From an uncultured Lachnospiraceae bacterium (GTDB lineage Bacteria > Bacillota > Clostridia > Lachnospirales > Lachnospiraceae), in the NCBI GenBank assembly GCA_902765725.1, contig CACXAT010000018.1, positions 1 through 39,884 on the forward strand: a stretch of 39,884 nucleotides of DNA. Reading direction: 5' to 3'. Of the stretch, positions 7,908 to 15,998 are shown in pieces. Numbering within the stretch: the first letter of the stretch is position 1; every line of letters starts with the position of its first letter. The notes under the pieces were generated by a model that searched no databases, was not told the DNA's origin, and saw only the letters and a list, made by a program, of their open reading frames with translations. The position numbers and the translations under genes were made by a program.

Positions 7908-8417
7908 TCAGTTCTTCTTTGGCGACAGGACGCAGGTCAGAGTTCTTCCTTCCTGCTTGATGGGTTTGTCAATGGCTGCAAGATCTTCCACCTTCTGGGC
8001 AAACTCCTCAAGAATGTGCCTGCTCGCCTGCATATGCGCCATCTCGCGTCCCCTGAAACGAAGGGTTGCCTTGACCTTGTTGCCTTTTTCAAGGAACTTT
8101 CTGGCCGCAGTGACCTTCGTATTCATGTCGTTCACATCAATGTTCGGGGAGAGGCGAACCTCTTTTAATTCCACGATCTTCTGCTTCTTGCGTGCTTCCT
8201 TCTGCTTACGAACCTGTTCGTAACGGTATTTGCCGTAATCGATGATCTTGCACACCGGCGGCTTTGCACGCGGAGCGATCTTGACCAGGTCAAGTTCTCT
8301 CTCCTGAGCAAGTTTAAGCGCATCTGCTGCGGACATAATGCCCAGCTGCTCTCCGTCTTCCCCAACCAAACGAACTTCTCTGTCACGAATCTGTTCGTTA
8401 ATCATGTAATCGCTAAT
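7908..8417 (-). CDS. infC: Translation initiation factor IF-3, AUU start
   Basis: IF-3 binds the 30S subunit, checks the start codon and prevents premature 50S joining. The N-domain (MINEQIRDREVRLVGEDGEQLG), the lysine-rich linker (KYRYEQVRKQKEARKKQK) and the C-domain (ATLRFRGREMAHM) are all present. The first ATG (8405) is 20 bases from the GGAGG at 8426-8430, too far for good initiation. The in-frame ATT at 8415-8417 is 8 bases from it and adds four residues (ISDY). AUU starts are a known conserved feature of infC, where IF-3 discriminates against its own message, so I place the start at 8417. Confidence 0.95.
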   Translation of the reverse strand: MSDYMINEQIRDREVRLVGEDGEQLGIMSAADALKLAQERELDLVKIAPRAKPPVCKIIDYGKYRYEQVRKQKEARKKQKIVELKEVRLSPNIDVNDMNTKVTAARKFLEKGNKVKATLRFRGREMAHMQASRHILEEFAQKVEDLAAIDKPIKQEGRTLTCVLSPKKN

Positions 8418-8612
8418 GGTTCTATCCTCCCGTACTGCTATGAACGATACATTGTTACGCTGCGCTTGTCTTGAAATAAAGAAAAGCGTATAACCGCATG
8501 GTTATCCGCTCACACAAATACCCGGAGACGCTGATCTCCGAAGACCTATGAACCTCGAATCGCCCCACGGCGTCTGGGTGAGAGTGGATACTCTGCTTTC
8601 CTGTCTCAAAAC
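8418..8612 (-). promoter_or_regulatory. infC operon leader, L20-type attenuator
   Basis: Untranslated leader of about 195 bases between the candidate promoter and infC, with several inverted segments and a late intrinsic terminator. Low-GC Gram-positive bacteria control this operon by L20 binding to such a leader and switching it towards termination (the L20 leader class). The placement and terminator fit; I have not folded the whole leader. Confidence 0.6.
8476..8509 (-). terminator. Attenuator terminator in the infC leader
   Basis: Stem 8486-8495 with 8500-8509 (ten positions, one mismatch) around loop GCAT, followed on the minus strand by CTTTTCTTTATTTC. It ends about 60 bases before infC, so it can stop transcription before the operon. 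Confidence 0.7.
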
Positions 8613-8619
8613 TGCAAAT

Positions 8620-8648
8620 ACTTTACCACCTGCAGCGGTCTGTGTCAA
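8620..8648 (-). promoter_or_regulatory. Candidate promoter of infC-rpmI-rplT
   Basis: On the minus strand TTGACA (8643-8648), a 17-base spacer and TAAAGT (8620-8625). It is placed correctly for the leader that follows. Confidence 0.6.
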
Positions 8649-8670
8649 TCCTTTTCTGAAGGATCTGCAG

Positions 8671-8889
8671 TTAATTTTCTGCAGATCCTGTCTCTTCTTC
8701 GCCCGGGTTCTCCGGATCGGTCTCTTCAGTCGCCGGCTCCTCCCAGGCTTCATCATCCGGGCCAAATGTCGCTGCAGCCTTCTCCGCCAGATACCGGGTG
8801 TGTTTCTTCATCAGCTTTACGCCGGACACGACCACACCTGCCGCTGCCGCCGCCACGATCATCGCAGCCCTTCGTTCCAGTTTATTCAT
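8671..8889 (-). CDS. Small membrane-anchored acidic-tail protein, unknown
   Basis: A 72-residue protein that I do not recognise. Residues 10-25 form one alanine/valine-rich transmembrane segment (IVAAAAAGVVVSGVKLM), followed by a short basic stretch and a very acidic tail (EEPATEETDPENPGEEETG). A GAAAGGA lies upstream of the ATG. It follows the cation transporter gene by 44 bases on the same strand. An 11-bp inverted repeat (8660-8670 with 8679-8689) straddles its stop codon. Confidence 0.6.
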   Translation of the reverse strand: MNKLERRAAMIVAAAAAGVVVSGVKLMKKHTRYLAEKAAATFGPDDEAWEEPATEETDPENPGEEETGSAEN

Positions 8890-8933
8890 ACATTTTCCTT
8901 TCTCTCAGCATACCCGCCAGGCCGCCATCCGGC

Positions 8934-10112
8934 TTACTCCTCGCTGAAATCGGAATCCAGTGCCACCTGCAGTGTGTAATCAGGATACATCTGTTGTATC
9001 TTCGCACAGATATCCGTCCACACCTTTCTGCGGTCCGGAGCGTCAAAGCTCACCACCACGTCAAAGCGGATCGTCTTCTTGTCTTCATTTACATAGAAAC
9101 CATGCACCTGATTGATATACTGCTGCGCAAGGACCTCTTTGTAGATCCTGTCCCGCATCTTTGTAGCCTCATTGCGGCCGGTGTTGACCGAATAGACACC
9201 CACTGCGGTCAGGATCACATGATGCTCTTCGTAGACCTTCAGTGTGATCGACCGGATCAGTTCATCCAGCTGATCTGCTGTATAGGTATCAGGCACTTCG
9301 ATATGGATCGAACCATTGAAAGCATCCGGTCCGTAGTTATTCAGGACCAGGTCGTACGCTCCGCTTACATCCGGAAATGAGGTCACGGTCTTTTTGATCG
9401 CCCGGGCGAATTCCGCGTCCACGCTCTCTCCCAGCAGCTGGGAGATGGTCTCGCACAGCATGTCAATGCCGGACTTGATGATTACTGCAGAGATGATCGC
9501 GCCAAGCCACGCTTCCAGGGATACCCCCACCGTCAGATACAGGATCGCGGCGACCAGCGTCGAAGCGGAGATCACGGAATCCAGCATGGCGTCGGTTCCG
9601 GAGTTGACCAGCGAATCGGAATTCACCTTCTCGCCTACGCCCTTGACGTATCTGCCCAGCACGATCTTAACCAGGACCGCCACTCCTACGATGACCAGAG
9701 AGACTGTGGTGTACTCGGGACTGGAGGGATGCAGGATCTCCTTGACAGACTCCGTAAAAGAGGTAATACCTGCGTACAGAACGATCACAGAGATCAGGAG
9801 CGCGCTGAGGTATTCTACCCTCCCGTGACCGAATGGATGCTTTTTGTCCGGTGCCTTCCCTGCCAGCTTGGTGCCGATGATCGTGATCAGGGATGAGCCG
9901 GCATCCGACAGATTGTTCACCGCATCAAGCACGATGGCGATGGAGTTGGTCAGCAGTCCGACCGCAGCCTTAAATCCGGCAAGGGCAGCGTTCGTGCCGA
10001 TGCCGATCATGCTGGTCCGTATGATCTGCTTTTCCCTGCTGCCCGCGCGGCTTGTCCCGCTGCCGTCAGAGGCAGTGTCAATATTCTCAATAAAATCATT
10101 TACAGTTCCCAT
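8934..10112 (-). CDS. Cation diffusion facilitator (CDF) metal efflux transporter
   Basis: Membrane antiporter that exports divalent metal (Zn, Mn, Fe or Co) in exchange for protons. Six transmembrane helices lie between about residues 30 and 230, and a cytoplasmic metal-binding domain follows to residue 392. The helix-II signature LDAVNNLSDAGSS and the helix-V site NSGTDAMLDS supply the aspartates of the transport site. The helix-II site begins with Asp rather than His, which in characterised relatives leans towards Mn/Fe rather than Zn; this is only suggestive. The C-terminal part is longer than in minimal CDFs (about 160 residues). It is a single gene with its own upstream region, next to but not clearly part of the iron operon. 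Confidence 0.92.
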   Translation of the reverse strand: MGTVNDFIENIDTASDGSGTSRAGSREKQIIRTSMIGIGTNAALAGFKAAVGLLTNSIAIVLDAVNNLSDAGSSLITIIGTKLAGKAPDKKHPFGHGRVEYLSALLISVIVLYAGITSFTESVKEILHPSSPEYTTVSLVIVGVAVLVKIVLGRYVKGVGEKVNSDSLVNSGTDAMLDSVISASTLVAAILYLTVGVSLEAWLGAIISAVIIKSGIDMLCETISQLLGESVDAEFARAIKKTVTSFPDVSGAYDLVLNNYGPDAFNGSIHIEVPDTYTADQLDELIRSITLKVYEEHHVILTAVGVYSVNTGRNEATKMRDRIYKEVLAQQYINQVHGFYVNEDKKTIRFDVVVSFDAPDRRKVWTDICAKIQQMYPDYTLQVALDSDFSEE

Positions 10113-10257
10113 AGCTATACTTCTCCAACCCTCACTTTTCTGTGGAATCCCTATAGTATAGCATAAAGGGCAGGCTCCCGCCCACCCTTACTTTTCTGTC
10201 TGAACCCTTCTGCCCGAATCCGGACATACCTGTATTCAGCGCTTCCGGAGAACCGTT

Positions 10258-10995
10258 TTATATGCGCACCCATACAGCAGGCCGCAGACCGCAGTAGGTA
10301 TCATGGCTGACCTGGGCGCCGGCAACGTGGATGCTGCCATCCCTGTCCACAAACGCGGCCGAATACTGATCAGAGCCTGACGTTCTCAGCCACCAGCAGG
10401 CTTTTCCCGGATCATCTCCCTGATCGTCGTCCGCTTCGAGATGCAGGGTCCGTGCATACGCGGTAGGCTCTGCAGACCCTGTTACAAAACGGTCTTCCTC
10501 TGTCCTCATATACGCGCTGTATTCTTCTATCCTGAGAAGAAATACCCGGTCCTTCGTGATGCCGCATCCGTGAGAATCCATGCCCGGATTGTCCGGGTTC
10601 TCATTGCTGACGGTCAGGATCCGCTCCTGCTCTTCCTCTGAGAAAGTCTCTTCGAGGAATTCCCCGTTCAGCCATTTCCTGAGAGAGCAGTCTTCCCAGA
10701 CCGTCTCCTCATATTTATCATGATAAGAAATGGGCCGCAGTATATCCCGGGTAAGAAGCAGCGCCCGGTCATCCTGCACTTCCAGCACAGTCCACTCCAG
10801 AGCTTCGGGCCCATTCCCGTTGTCTGCGTCCTGTTCATATGCTCCGAAAGCCGTGACGTCCCCCTTCTGCAGCTGACCGCCATTCATTAATGAAGACGCT
10901 TCTGTGCCCGAAAACAGCTGCCAGATCCCATATCCTCCCAGGATACAGAGGGCTGCCAGACAGGTCAGAAGAAGGACTGCTCTTCCTGTCTTCAT
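10258..10995 (-). CDS. DUF6273-type membrane-anchored protein at the end of the iron/redox operon
   Basis: A 245-residue protein with one N-terminal transmembrane helix (VLLLTCLAALCILGGYGIW) and an extracytoplasmic domain. The C-terminal half has features I associate with DUF6273: SLRKWLNGEFLEETFSEEE in the middle and WWLRTSG ... GLRPAVWVRI at the end. This fold is common in Clostridia, and its biochemical role is unknown to me. Its ATG overlaps the stop of the ABC ATPase gene (ATGA), so it is translationally coupled. It is the last gene of the 16-kb operon. Confidence 0.7.
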   Translation of the reverse strand: MKTGRAVLLLTCLAALCILGGYGIWQLFSGTEASSLMNGGQLQKGDVTAFGAYEQDADNGNGPEALEWTVLEVQDDRALLLTRDILRPISYHDKYEETVWEDCSLRKWLNGEFLEETFSEEEQERILTVSNENPDNPGMDSHGCGITKDRVFLLRIEEYSAYMRTEEDRFVTGSAEPTAYARTLHLEADDDQGDDPGKACWWLRTSGSDQYSAAFVDRDGSIHVAGAQVSHDTYCGLRPAVWVRI

Positions 10996-11708
10996 GCCAG
11001 TCTCAGAGCTCCCGCGTCCATCTGATATACCTCGTCTGCATAGTTCCGGGCACAGCGCTCATGGGTTACGACCAGTACAGCCTTGCCTTCATCCGCGATC
11101 TCTCTCAGAATCGAAAACACGGTATCCCGGTTCTCGTCATCCAGGTCACTGGCCGGCTCATCCGCGAACAGAACCTGGGGATCCCGGATCATGGCCCGCG
11201 CGATCGACATGCGGCGCATCTCTCCGCCGGAGAGCTCCTTCGGAAATGCGTTTTTCAGATCTGCGATCCCCATCCGCTCCATCAGCGCCTGCGCTTTTTC
11301 CGGCAGGTTCACATCCTGGCTGTAAACTGTCCCCGGCAGCATGATATTCTCCAGGACACTCAGCGCAGCCACAGCGCTCTGCCCCTGGGGAACGATTCCG
11401 TAATGATCATTTCGAAATCTGGACAGCTCTTTATCATCCAGACTGTACAGATCCGTCGCCGCAGGAGCCATCTCTCCCTGCACGCTTCCATCCTCCGCGC
11501 CGCGGGTCATCTGTGCCAGCACTCTTCCCGAGGAAGGACTCTGCAGCCCTGCAAGGATATTGAGAAGCGTGGTCTTTCCGCTCCCCGATCTTCCCTGAAG
11601 CACCGTCATCCTGCCGCCGGCAAGAGTGATGTCTGTCTCCTGCAGAGCGTAAAATTCCCGGCTCCCCCTTGGAAAGCTTCTGCTGATCTTTTCTGCTGTC
11701 AGTATCAT
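10992..11708 (-). CDS. ABC transporter ATPase, MacB/LolD type (cassette copy 1)
   Basis: ATP-binding subunit for the FtsX-type permease encoded just upstream. Walker A is GRSGSGKTTLL, the signature is LSGGEMRRMSIA and Walker B is VLFADEPASDLD followed by the H-loop VVTHE. The Q-loop reads IVPQGQSAV instead of the usual FQxFxL. The same odd Q-loop appears in the ATPase at 15336-15998, which marks the two as paralogs. The DEPASDLD box departs from the normal DEPTGNLD. In this superfamily, ATPases with FtsX-type permeases often drive mechanical work on extracytoplasmic proteins rather than bulk import. It overlaps the following gene by 4 bases. Confidence 0.93.
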   Translation of the reverse strand: MILTAEKISRSFPRGSREFYALQETDITLAGGRMTVLQGRSGSGKTTLLNILAGLQSPSSGRVLAQMTRGAEDGSVQGEMAPAATDLYSLDDKELSRFRNDHYGIVPQGQSAVAALSVLENIMLPGTVYSQDVNLPEKAQALMERMGIADLKNAFPKELSGGEMRRMSIARAMIRDPQVLFADEPASDLDDENRDTVFSILREIADEGKAVLVVTHERCARNYADEVYQMDAGALRLA

Positions 11709-11735
11709 CCCAGATCCCCCTGTATCCTGTACATT

Positions 11736-12941
11736 TTATTTCTCCAGGCGAAGCGCCAGGCCGATGTCTGCCCTGCATACACGGTTTACGTTCCAGCAGG
11801 AGGACAGTGTTCCCGCCGCGGCAGCGATCAGAACCGCCAGCAGCAGATACTTCAGCATGGAAGCGATCCCCGGCATCAGCATCGGCATATCCATCCTTCC
11901 CTGCAGAGCTCCTGAGAAGGGGACCGTGACCAGCAGCGCCGCCAGAACTCCGATCAGCGCGCCGGTCAGGCAGATCAGCAGGATCTCACTCCACACACTC
12001 CTGGCAAGAGAGCCTTGTGATACGCCAAACACGCGAAGGAGCGCGAACTCTCTCCTCCTCTCATTGATCAGCATGGTGAATGCGATCATCATGATGATGA
12101 ACGCAAGGACGAATACGACTATAATCATGACCCGGACGATCCGGGAGATTCCGTTAAGACTGCCCGCGATTCCCGAGACCATGCTTCCCGTGCGGACCGC
12201 CGTCACGCCATCCACCGTCTCATTGATCGCAGACACAACTTTATCCATATCCGCCCCGTCCTGTGTATTCACAAGTACGCAGGAGATGACGTGATTCGGG
12301 TCGATCTCACTGAACTGATTGAGCTTCTTCCCGATGGAGCTTGAGGTAAGCACACGGATCGTGTCAGCGCCCGCAAATACACAGCGGTCATAGTTAGTGC
12401 CGGTTTTCGTCAGTTTTGCCGCCACGGTGCAGTCCACGTCATAGAAAGTCAGCGTGTCCCCTTCCTCGGAGGTGATATCGCTTCCGACAACGACCTCCAT
12501 CTCCTTCAGATTCTCTGCGTACGACTTCCTGATCCAGGGAAGAACGGTAAAGTCGGACTGCGGATCGAATCCCATCAACTGCACCTTGGCGCTGCAGCAG
12601 CTGGCTGCCAGGGACGCAAGAAAGATCTGCGGCGCCGCCTGGCTGACACCATCCACCGCGAGGATCTCCTCCAGCCTGGTATCATCCATATAAAAATAAC
12701 CTGTATTGCCCTGAAGAACGATGCTCTCCAGGCCGTCCTTCCCGGCAGCTTCTTCCGGAACCACCATGATATCCGCGCCCAGCCTGTCCTCCAGGGAAGC
12801 CATCCCCCGGCGGAGCCCCGATACCATCACCGCGCCGCCGAATACGGTAAATGAGAGAATCGCTACCATAAACAGCAGTACCGCGGACCGTACCGGCCGC
12901 CTCAGTATGTTCAATAACGGAAGTTTCTGAAAGATCTTCAT
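11736..12941 (-). CDS. FtsX/MacB-type ABC permease with vicinal cysteines (copy 1)
   Basis: A 401-residue permease with the family architecture: one N-terminal transmembrane helix, a large extracytoplasmic domain (about residues 45-255) and three C-terminal helices. A vicinal cysteine pair, Cys115-Cys116 in AASCCSAKVQLMGFDPQSDFTV, sits in the extracytoplasmic domain. The paralog at 15998-17197 has a pair at the same positions in the same context. Two adjacent cysteines could bind metal or form a strained disulfide; that is inference. It pairs with the ATPase gene immediately downstream. Confidence 0.9.
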   Translation of the reverse strand: MKIFQKLPLLNILRRPVRSAVLLFMVAILSFTVFGGAVMVSGLRRGMASLEDRLGADIMVVPEEAAGKDGLESIVLQGNTGYFYMDDTRLEEILAVDGVSQAAPQIFLASLAASCCSAKVQLMGFDPQSDFTVLPWIRKSYAENLKEMEVVVGSDITSEEGDTLTFYDVDCTVAAKLTKTGTNYDRCVFAGADTIRVLTSSSIGKKLNQFSEIDPNHVISCVLVNTQDGADMDKVVSAINETVDGVTAVRTGSMVSGIAGSLNGISRIVRVMIIVVFVLAFIIMMIAFTMLINERRREFALLRVFGVSQGSLARSVWSEILLICLTGALIGVLAALLVTVPFSGALQGRMDMPMLMPGIASMLKYLLLAVLIAAAAGTLSSCWNVNRVCRADIGLALRLEK

Positions 12942-12985
12942 ACTATATCCTGTCCCTTACCTCCGGAATACTGCCGGATAGAATA

Positions 12986-13693
12986 CTACCGGATGGAATT
13001 CCAGCGTTTCCACACAGCTGCCGCGTTGCTCTTTACCAACAGCTCGTCAATCTGAATGTCTGCCGGACAGACGTCCCGGCAGGAGAGCGACTTCCCGCAC
13101 CCCTCATACACGCCTTTTATATAGGCTCTGGATACTCTGCCTCTCTGTTCCCCGGGAAGGCGGGCGATCAGGCGCGACAGGGGCGCCATACCGGCCATCC
13201 CGGCAAAGGATCCCCCTGGCGCAAAATTCGGACAGACCTCCAGGCAGATCCCGCACTGCAGGCACCTGGAAGCTTCAAATGCCATATCCTCCGGTCCGCT
13301 CTTCGCTTCCCCCTCCAGCCACACAGACAGATCCTTCAGATTCTGCATCATGACACTTCGATCGACCAGCAGGTCCTCGATCACAGGGAATTTCTTCAGC
13401 GGCTCCAGCTGTACGATGTCCCCGCGAAGCTCAGAGAGCCGGGTATCGCAGGCAAGGGCCGGAACCCTGTTGATCACCATCGCGCAGGCGCCGCACCTTT
13501 TCTGCAGGCAGCTGTGTTCCCACATGACAGGGCGAAACTCCTCCTTTGAGGCGCAGACCCTGTTTTCAGCGTGCAGAGAAGACAGGGCTGTGGCAACCGT
13601 CGCGCCGGCGTCCTGTGTCTCATAGGAGAAGTCCTCCCAGTATGGTTTTTCCTCAGCGCTTCTTCGGCGCAGAATATGCAGAATCTTCTTCAT
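12986..13693 (-). CDS. Succinate dehydrogenase/fumarate reductase-like iron-sulfur subunit
   Basis: Electron-transfer subunit linking the flavoprotein to a membrane cytochrome b. All eleven cluster cysteines of the FrdB/SdhB plan are present in 235 residues: Cys62, 67, 70 and 82 for [2Fe-2S], Cys144, 147, 150 and 209 for [4Fe-4S], and Cys154, 199 and 205 for [3Fe-4S], with FrdB-like spacing. A 3Fe-4S cluster next to the membrane implies quinone chemistry. The length is typical of the family. It lies 36 bases after the flavoprotein gene. No strong Shine-Dalgarno is seen close to the ATG, so translation may be coupled. The unusual point is its place within an iron-uptake operon between two ABC cassettes. 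Confidence 0.93.
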   Translation of the reverse strand: MKKILHILRRRSAEEKPYWEDFSYETQDAGATVATALSSLHAENRVCASKEEFRPVMWEHSCLQKRCGACAMVINRVPALACDTRLSELRGDIVQLEPLKKFPVIEDLLVDRSVMMQNLKDLSVWLEGEAKSGPEDMAFEASRCLQCGICLEVCPNFAPGGSFAGMAGMAPLSRLIARLPGEQRGRVSRAYIKGVYEGCGKSLSCRDVCPADIQIDELLVKSNAAAVWKRWNSIR

Positions 13694-13729
13694 ATATACT
13701 GCAGCGTTCCTTCATCTATGATCTGTTCG

Positions 13730-15331
13730 TTATTCCTGTCTGAGCTCCGGTATCTCTCTGAACCGGATCCTGACAACTCCATCTTCCACCCGGACCACCG
13801 TGGTTTTCCTCATTGCCTCATCTGTATCGGGAAAGTCCAGACGGGTGTGTGCGCCTCTGGATTCCTTTCTGGCAAGCGCGCATCTGAGCATGGCTTCTCC
13901 CAGCAGCAGCTTTGACCGAAGCTCGTCCGAGGCATCCGTACTCTCCGCCTGCGTCCTGAGCTCCACGAGCCGGTTCAGCGCAGTTTCCATCGTCTCTTTA
14001 TCCCGAAGAGCGGCAAGTCCCTTTGCCAGAAGCTGCGTCATCTCCTCGTGGATACTGCCCTCCGCTTCAGTGACCGCCCTGCAGGTCCGCGTGTCCTGCG
14101 GCGATGCATGGCCGGCCTCAGTCTTCCCGCTCAGCTGCAGGATTGCCGTCCTGGCTGCCTCCCGCCCGCCGAATATCGCTCCGAGCAGAGAGTTGCCTCC
14201 AAGCCGGTTTGCCCCGTGATACGCACAGGCACATTCTCCGGCTGCGTACAGGTCCGGGATGTTTGTCCTGTGATGCTCATCTACCAGGATGCCTCCCATA
14301 AAATAGTGAATGCCCGGTGAGACCGGGACCGGTTCTGCTGCAGGATCAATGCCAAGATAATGTATGATCTCTTCCCTCAGGTCAGACAGCTTTACACCCC
14401 ATGTCTTCTCGTCCAGACCCGTCAGACCCAGGCAGACCGGTTTCCCCAGCATCACCATCTCTCTTGAGATCACGTCCCGGGGCATGAGATTGCCCCTCTC
14501 CCCGTATTTCTCTTCCATGAAGTACCGCCGGTTCCCATCCATATCAAGGTAAAACAGCCTTCCGCCCTCACCCCGGGCCGCTTCTGATACCAGCAGTCTC
14601 TTGCCGGTGATGGAGACGGTGGTCGGGTGATACTGCAGGAACTCCAGATTCGCGAATTCCACGCCCTGTTCCAGCAGCATGGCCGCGGCAGCACCGGTAT
14701 TGGAAGTCGTGCCTGTCGTCAGGCCGCCAAGCAGTCCGTTCATGCCTCCGCAGGCCATCAGGACAGAGCCCTCCAGCACGATCTCCTGATCCCGGAACCG
14801 GTCGCAGATCTGCACTCCGCAGGCACGTCCGTTCTTCAGGATCAGTCTCTCAAAACAGTGATGAGGATACCGCTCAACCAGCCCTTCTGCCTCATATCGC
14901 CGCACCGCGTCGATCAATGCAGTCATCAGCACCTTGCCGGTGCTGCTCTTCGCGTAGGCAGTCCTCTTTTTCTTCTGGCCGCCAAAGTTTCGCTGGATGA
15001 GATGGCCGTTTTCCCTGTGGAAGGGAACCCCCAGACTGTCCATTTCCATTACGATCCCGGGCGCTCCGTCCGTCAGGTTTCTCACCATGTTGGGATCCGC
15101 CAGAAAACAGCCGCCCCTGAGGGTGTCCTCAAAATGCCCCCGGATGCTGTCCTCTTCCCCCATTACGTTCAGGGCCGCGTTGATGCCGCCCTCCGCCAGG
15201 TTGGACTGTGCCCGCTCGGAGGCCTGGTATGAGACCAGCCGGACATGGATGCCCGCCTCCGCGAAGGTCTTCGCGGCGGACAGTCCGGCCAGTCCGGCTC
15301 CGATAATATTCACCGATACCTGCTGCTCCAT
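13730..15331 (-). CDS. Succinate dehydrogenase/fumarate reductase-like flavoprotein lacking the covalent-FAD histidine
   Basis: Catalytic FAD subunit of an Frd/Sdh-like complex. The Rossmann motif NIIGAGLAGLSAA starts near residue 6. Substrate residues of the family are visible: His in LQYHPTT, Arg in SEAARGEGG, His in GIHYFMGG and Arg in NRLGGNSL. The segment RNFGGQKKKRTAYA is closest to Bacillus-type SdhA. In RSHT-type enzymes a histidine links FAD covalently; here the aligned stretch reads RAQSNLAEGG, so the link is missing, as in L-aspartate oxidase. I chose the ATG at 15331, which is 4 bases after the ATPase stop and preceded by GGGGTGA; an ATG at 15355 lacks a ribosome site. At 533 residues it is short for SdhA. 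Direction (fumarate reduction or another acceptor) is unknown. Confidence 0.9.
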   Translation of the reverse strand: MEQQVSVNIIGAGLAGLSAAKTFAEAGIHVRLVSYQASERAQSNLAEGGINAALNVMGEEDSIRGHFEDTLRGGCFLADPNMVRNLTDGAPGIVMEMDSLGVPFHRENGHLIQRNFGGQKKKRTAYAKSSTGKVLMTALIDAVRRYEAEGLVERYPHHCFERLILKNGRACGVQICDRFRDQEIVLEGSVLMACGGMNGLLGGLTTGTTSNTGAAAAMLLEQGVEFANLEFLQYHPTTVSITGKRLLVSEAARGEGGRLFYLDMDGNRRYFMEEKYGERGNLMPRDVISREMVMLGKPVCLGLTGLDEKTWGVKLSDLREEIIHYLGIDPAAEPVPVSPGIHYFMGGILVDEHHRTNIPDLYAAGECACAYHGANRLGGNSLLGAIFGGREAARTAILQLSGKTEAGHASPQDTRTCRAVTEAEGSIHEEMTQLLAKGLAALRDKETMETALNRLVELRTQAESTDASDELRSKLLLGEAMLRCALARKESRGAHTRLDFPDTDEAMRKTTVVRVEDGVVRIRFREIPELRQE

Positions 15332-15335
15332 AGGC

Positions 15336-15998
15336 TCACCCCAGCTTCCCCGCATTCATGTCAAAGATGCGGTCCGCGTATCTGAAAGAATCCTCTTCAT
15401 GCGTAACCACCAGCACGGCAGCCCCTTCCTGCGCAAGTTCCTTCAGTGTTCCAAATACAGCTGCCGTATTCTCATCATCCAGGTCTCCCGTAGGCTCATC
15501 CGCAAAGAGTACCTGCGGATTCCTGACCAGGGCCCTGGCAATCGCCATCCGGCGCAGCTCCCCTCCGGAGAGCCGGTCCGGCATGACCTCACACAGATCT
15601 GCGATCCCAAACCGCTCCATCGCCGCAAGGGCGGCGTCCCGGCCGTCCTCTCCATAGAGCGTATAAGGGAGCATGACATTCTCCAGCACATTCAGGGAAG
15701 AGACGGCGCTCTGTCCCTGCGGCACATACCCGATGTGAAGATTTCGAAACGCCGAGAGTTCTACGTCCTTCATCCGGTAGACATCCGTGCCGTCATAGAA
15801 AACCCTGCCTTCTGTCGGCCTGAGGATCCCTGCCAGCATATTGAGCAGCGTGCTCTTGCCGCTCCCGGACCGTCCGTGGATCAGGGTCAGCTGTCCTGCG
15901 GGGATCACAAAATCACATGGTTCCACAGCCATGAAGATGTTGGAGCTGCCTCCCCGGCGGTAGTATTCTTTTCTGATCTGCTGCGCGATGACTTCCAT
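15336..15998 (-). CDS. ABC transporter ATPase, MacB/LolD type (cassette copy 2)
   Basis: ATP-binding partner of the permease encoded before it. Walker A is GRSGSGKSTLL, the signature is LSGGELRRMAIA and Walker B is VLFADEPTGDLDDEN, followed by VVTHEE. The unusual Q-loop YVPQGQSAV matches that of the copy-1 ATPase. The start overlaps the permease stop (TAATG) with AGGAG six bases upstream. It reads directly into the flavoprotein gene with a 4-base gap, which places an ABC transporter inside the fumarate-reductase gene set. Confidence 0.93.
   Translation of the reverse strand: MEVIAQQIRKEYYRRGGSSNIFMAVEPCDFVIPAGQLTLIHGRSGSGKSTLLNMLAGILRPTEGRVFYDGTDVYRMKDVELSAFRNLHIGYVPQGQSAVSSLNVLENVMLPYTLYGEDGRDAALAAMERFGIADLCEVMPDRLSGGELRRMAIARALVRNPQVLFADEPTGDLDDENTAAVFGTLKELAQEGAAVLVVTHEEDSFRYADRIFDMNAGKLG

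Noticed and set aside
8660..8689. 11-bp inverted repeat around the stop codon of the small acidic-tail gene, considered as a terminator
   Set aside because: No T tract follows on the minus strand, so I could not support it as an intrinsic terminator.
10890..11915. Plus-strand frame of 341 codons opposite the copy-1 ABC genes
   Set aside because: Antisense to the ATPase and permease; histidine/arginine-rich without recognisable motifs.
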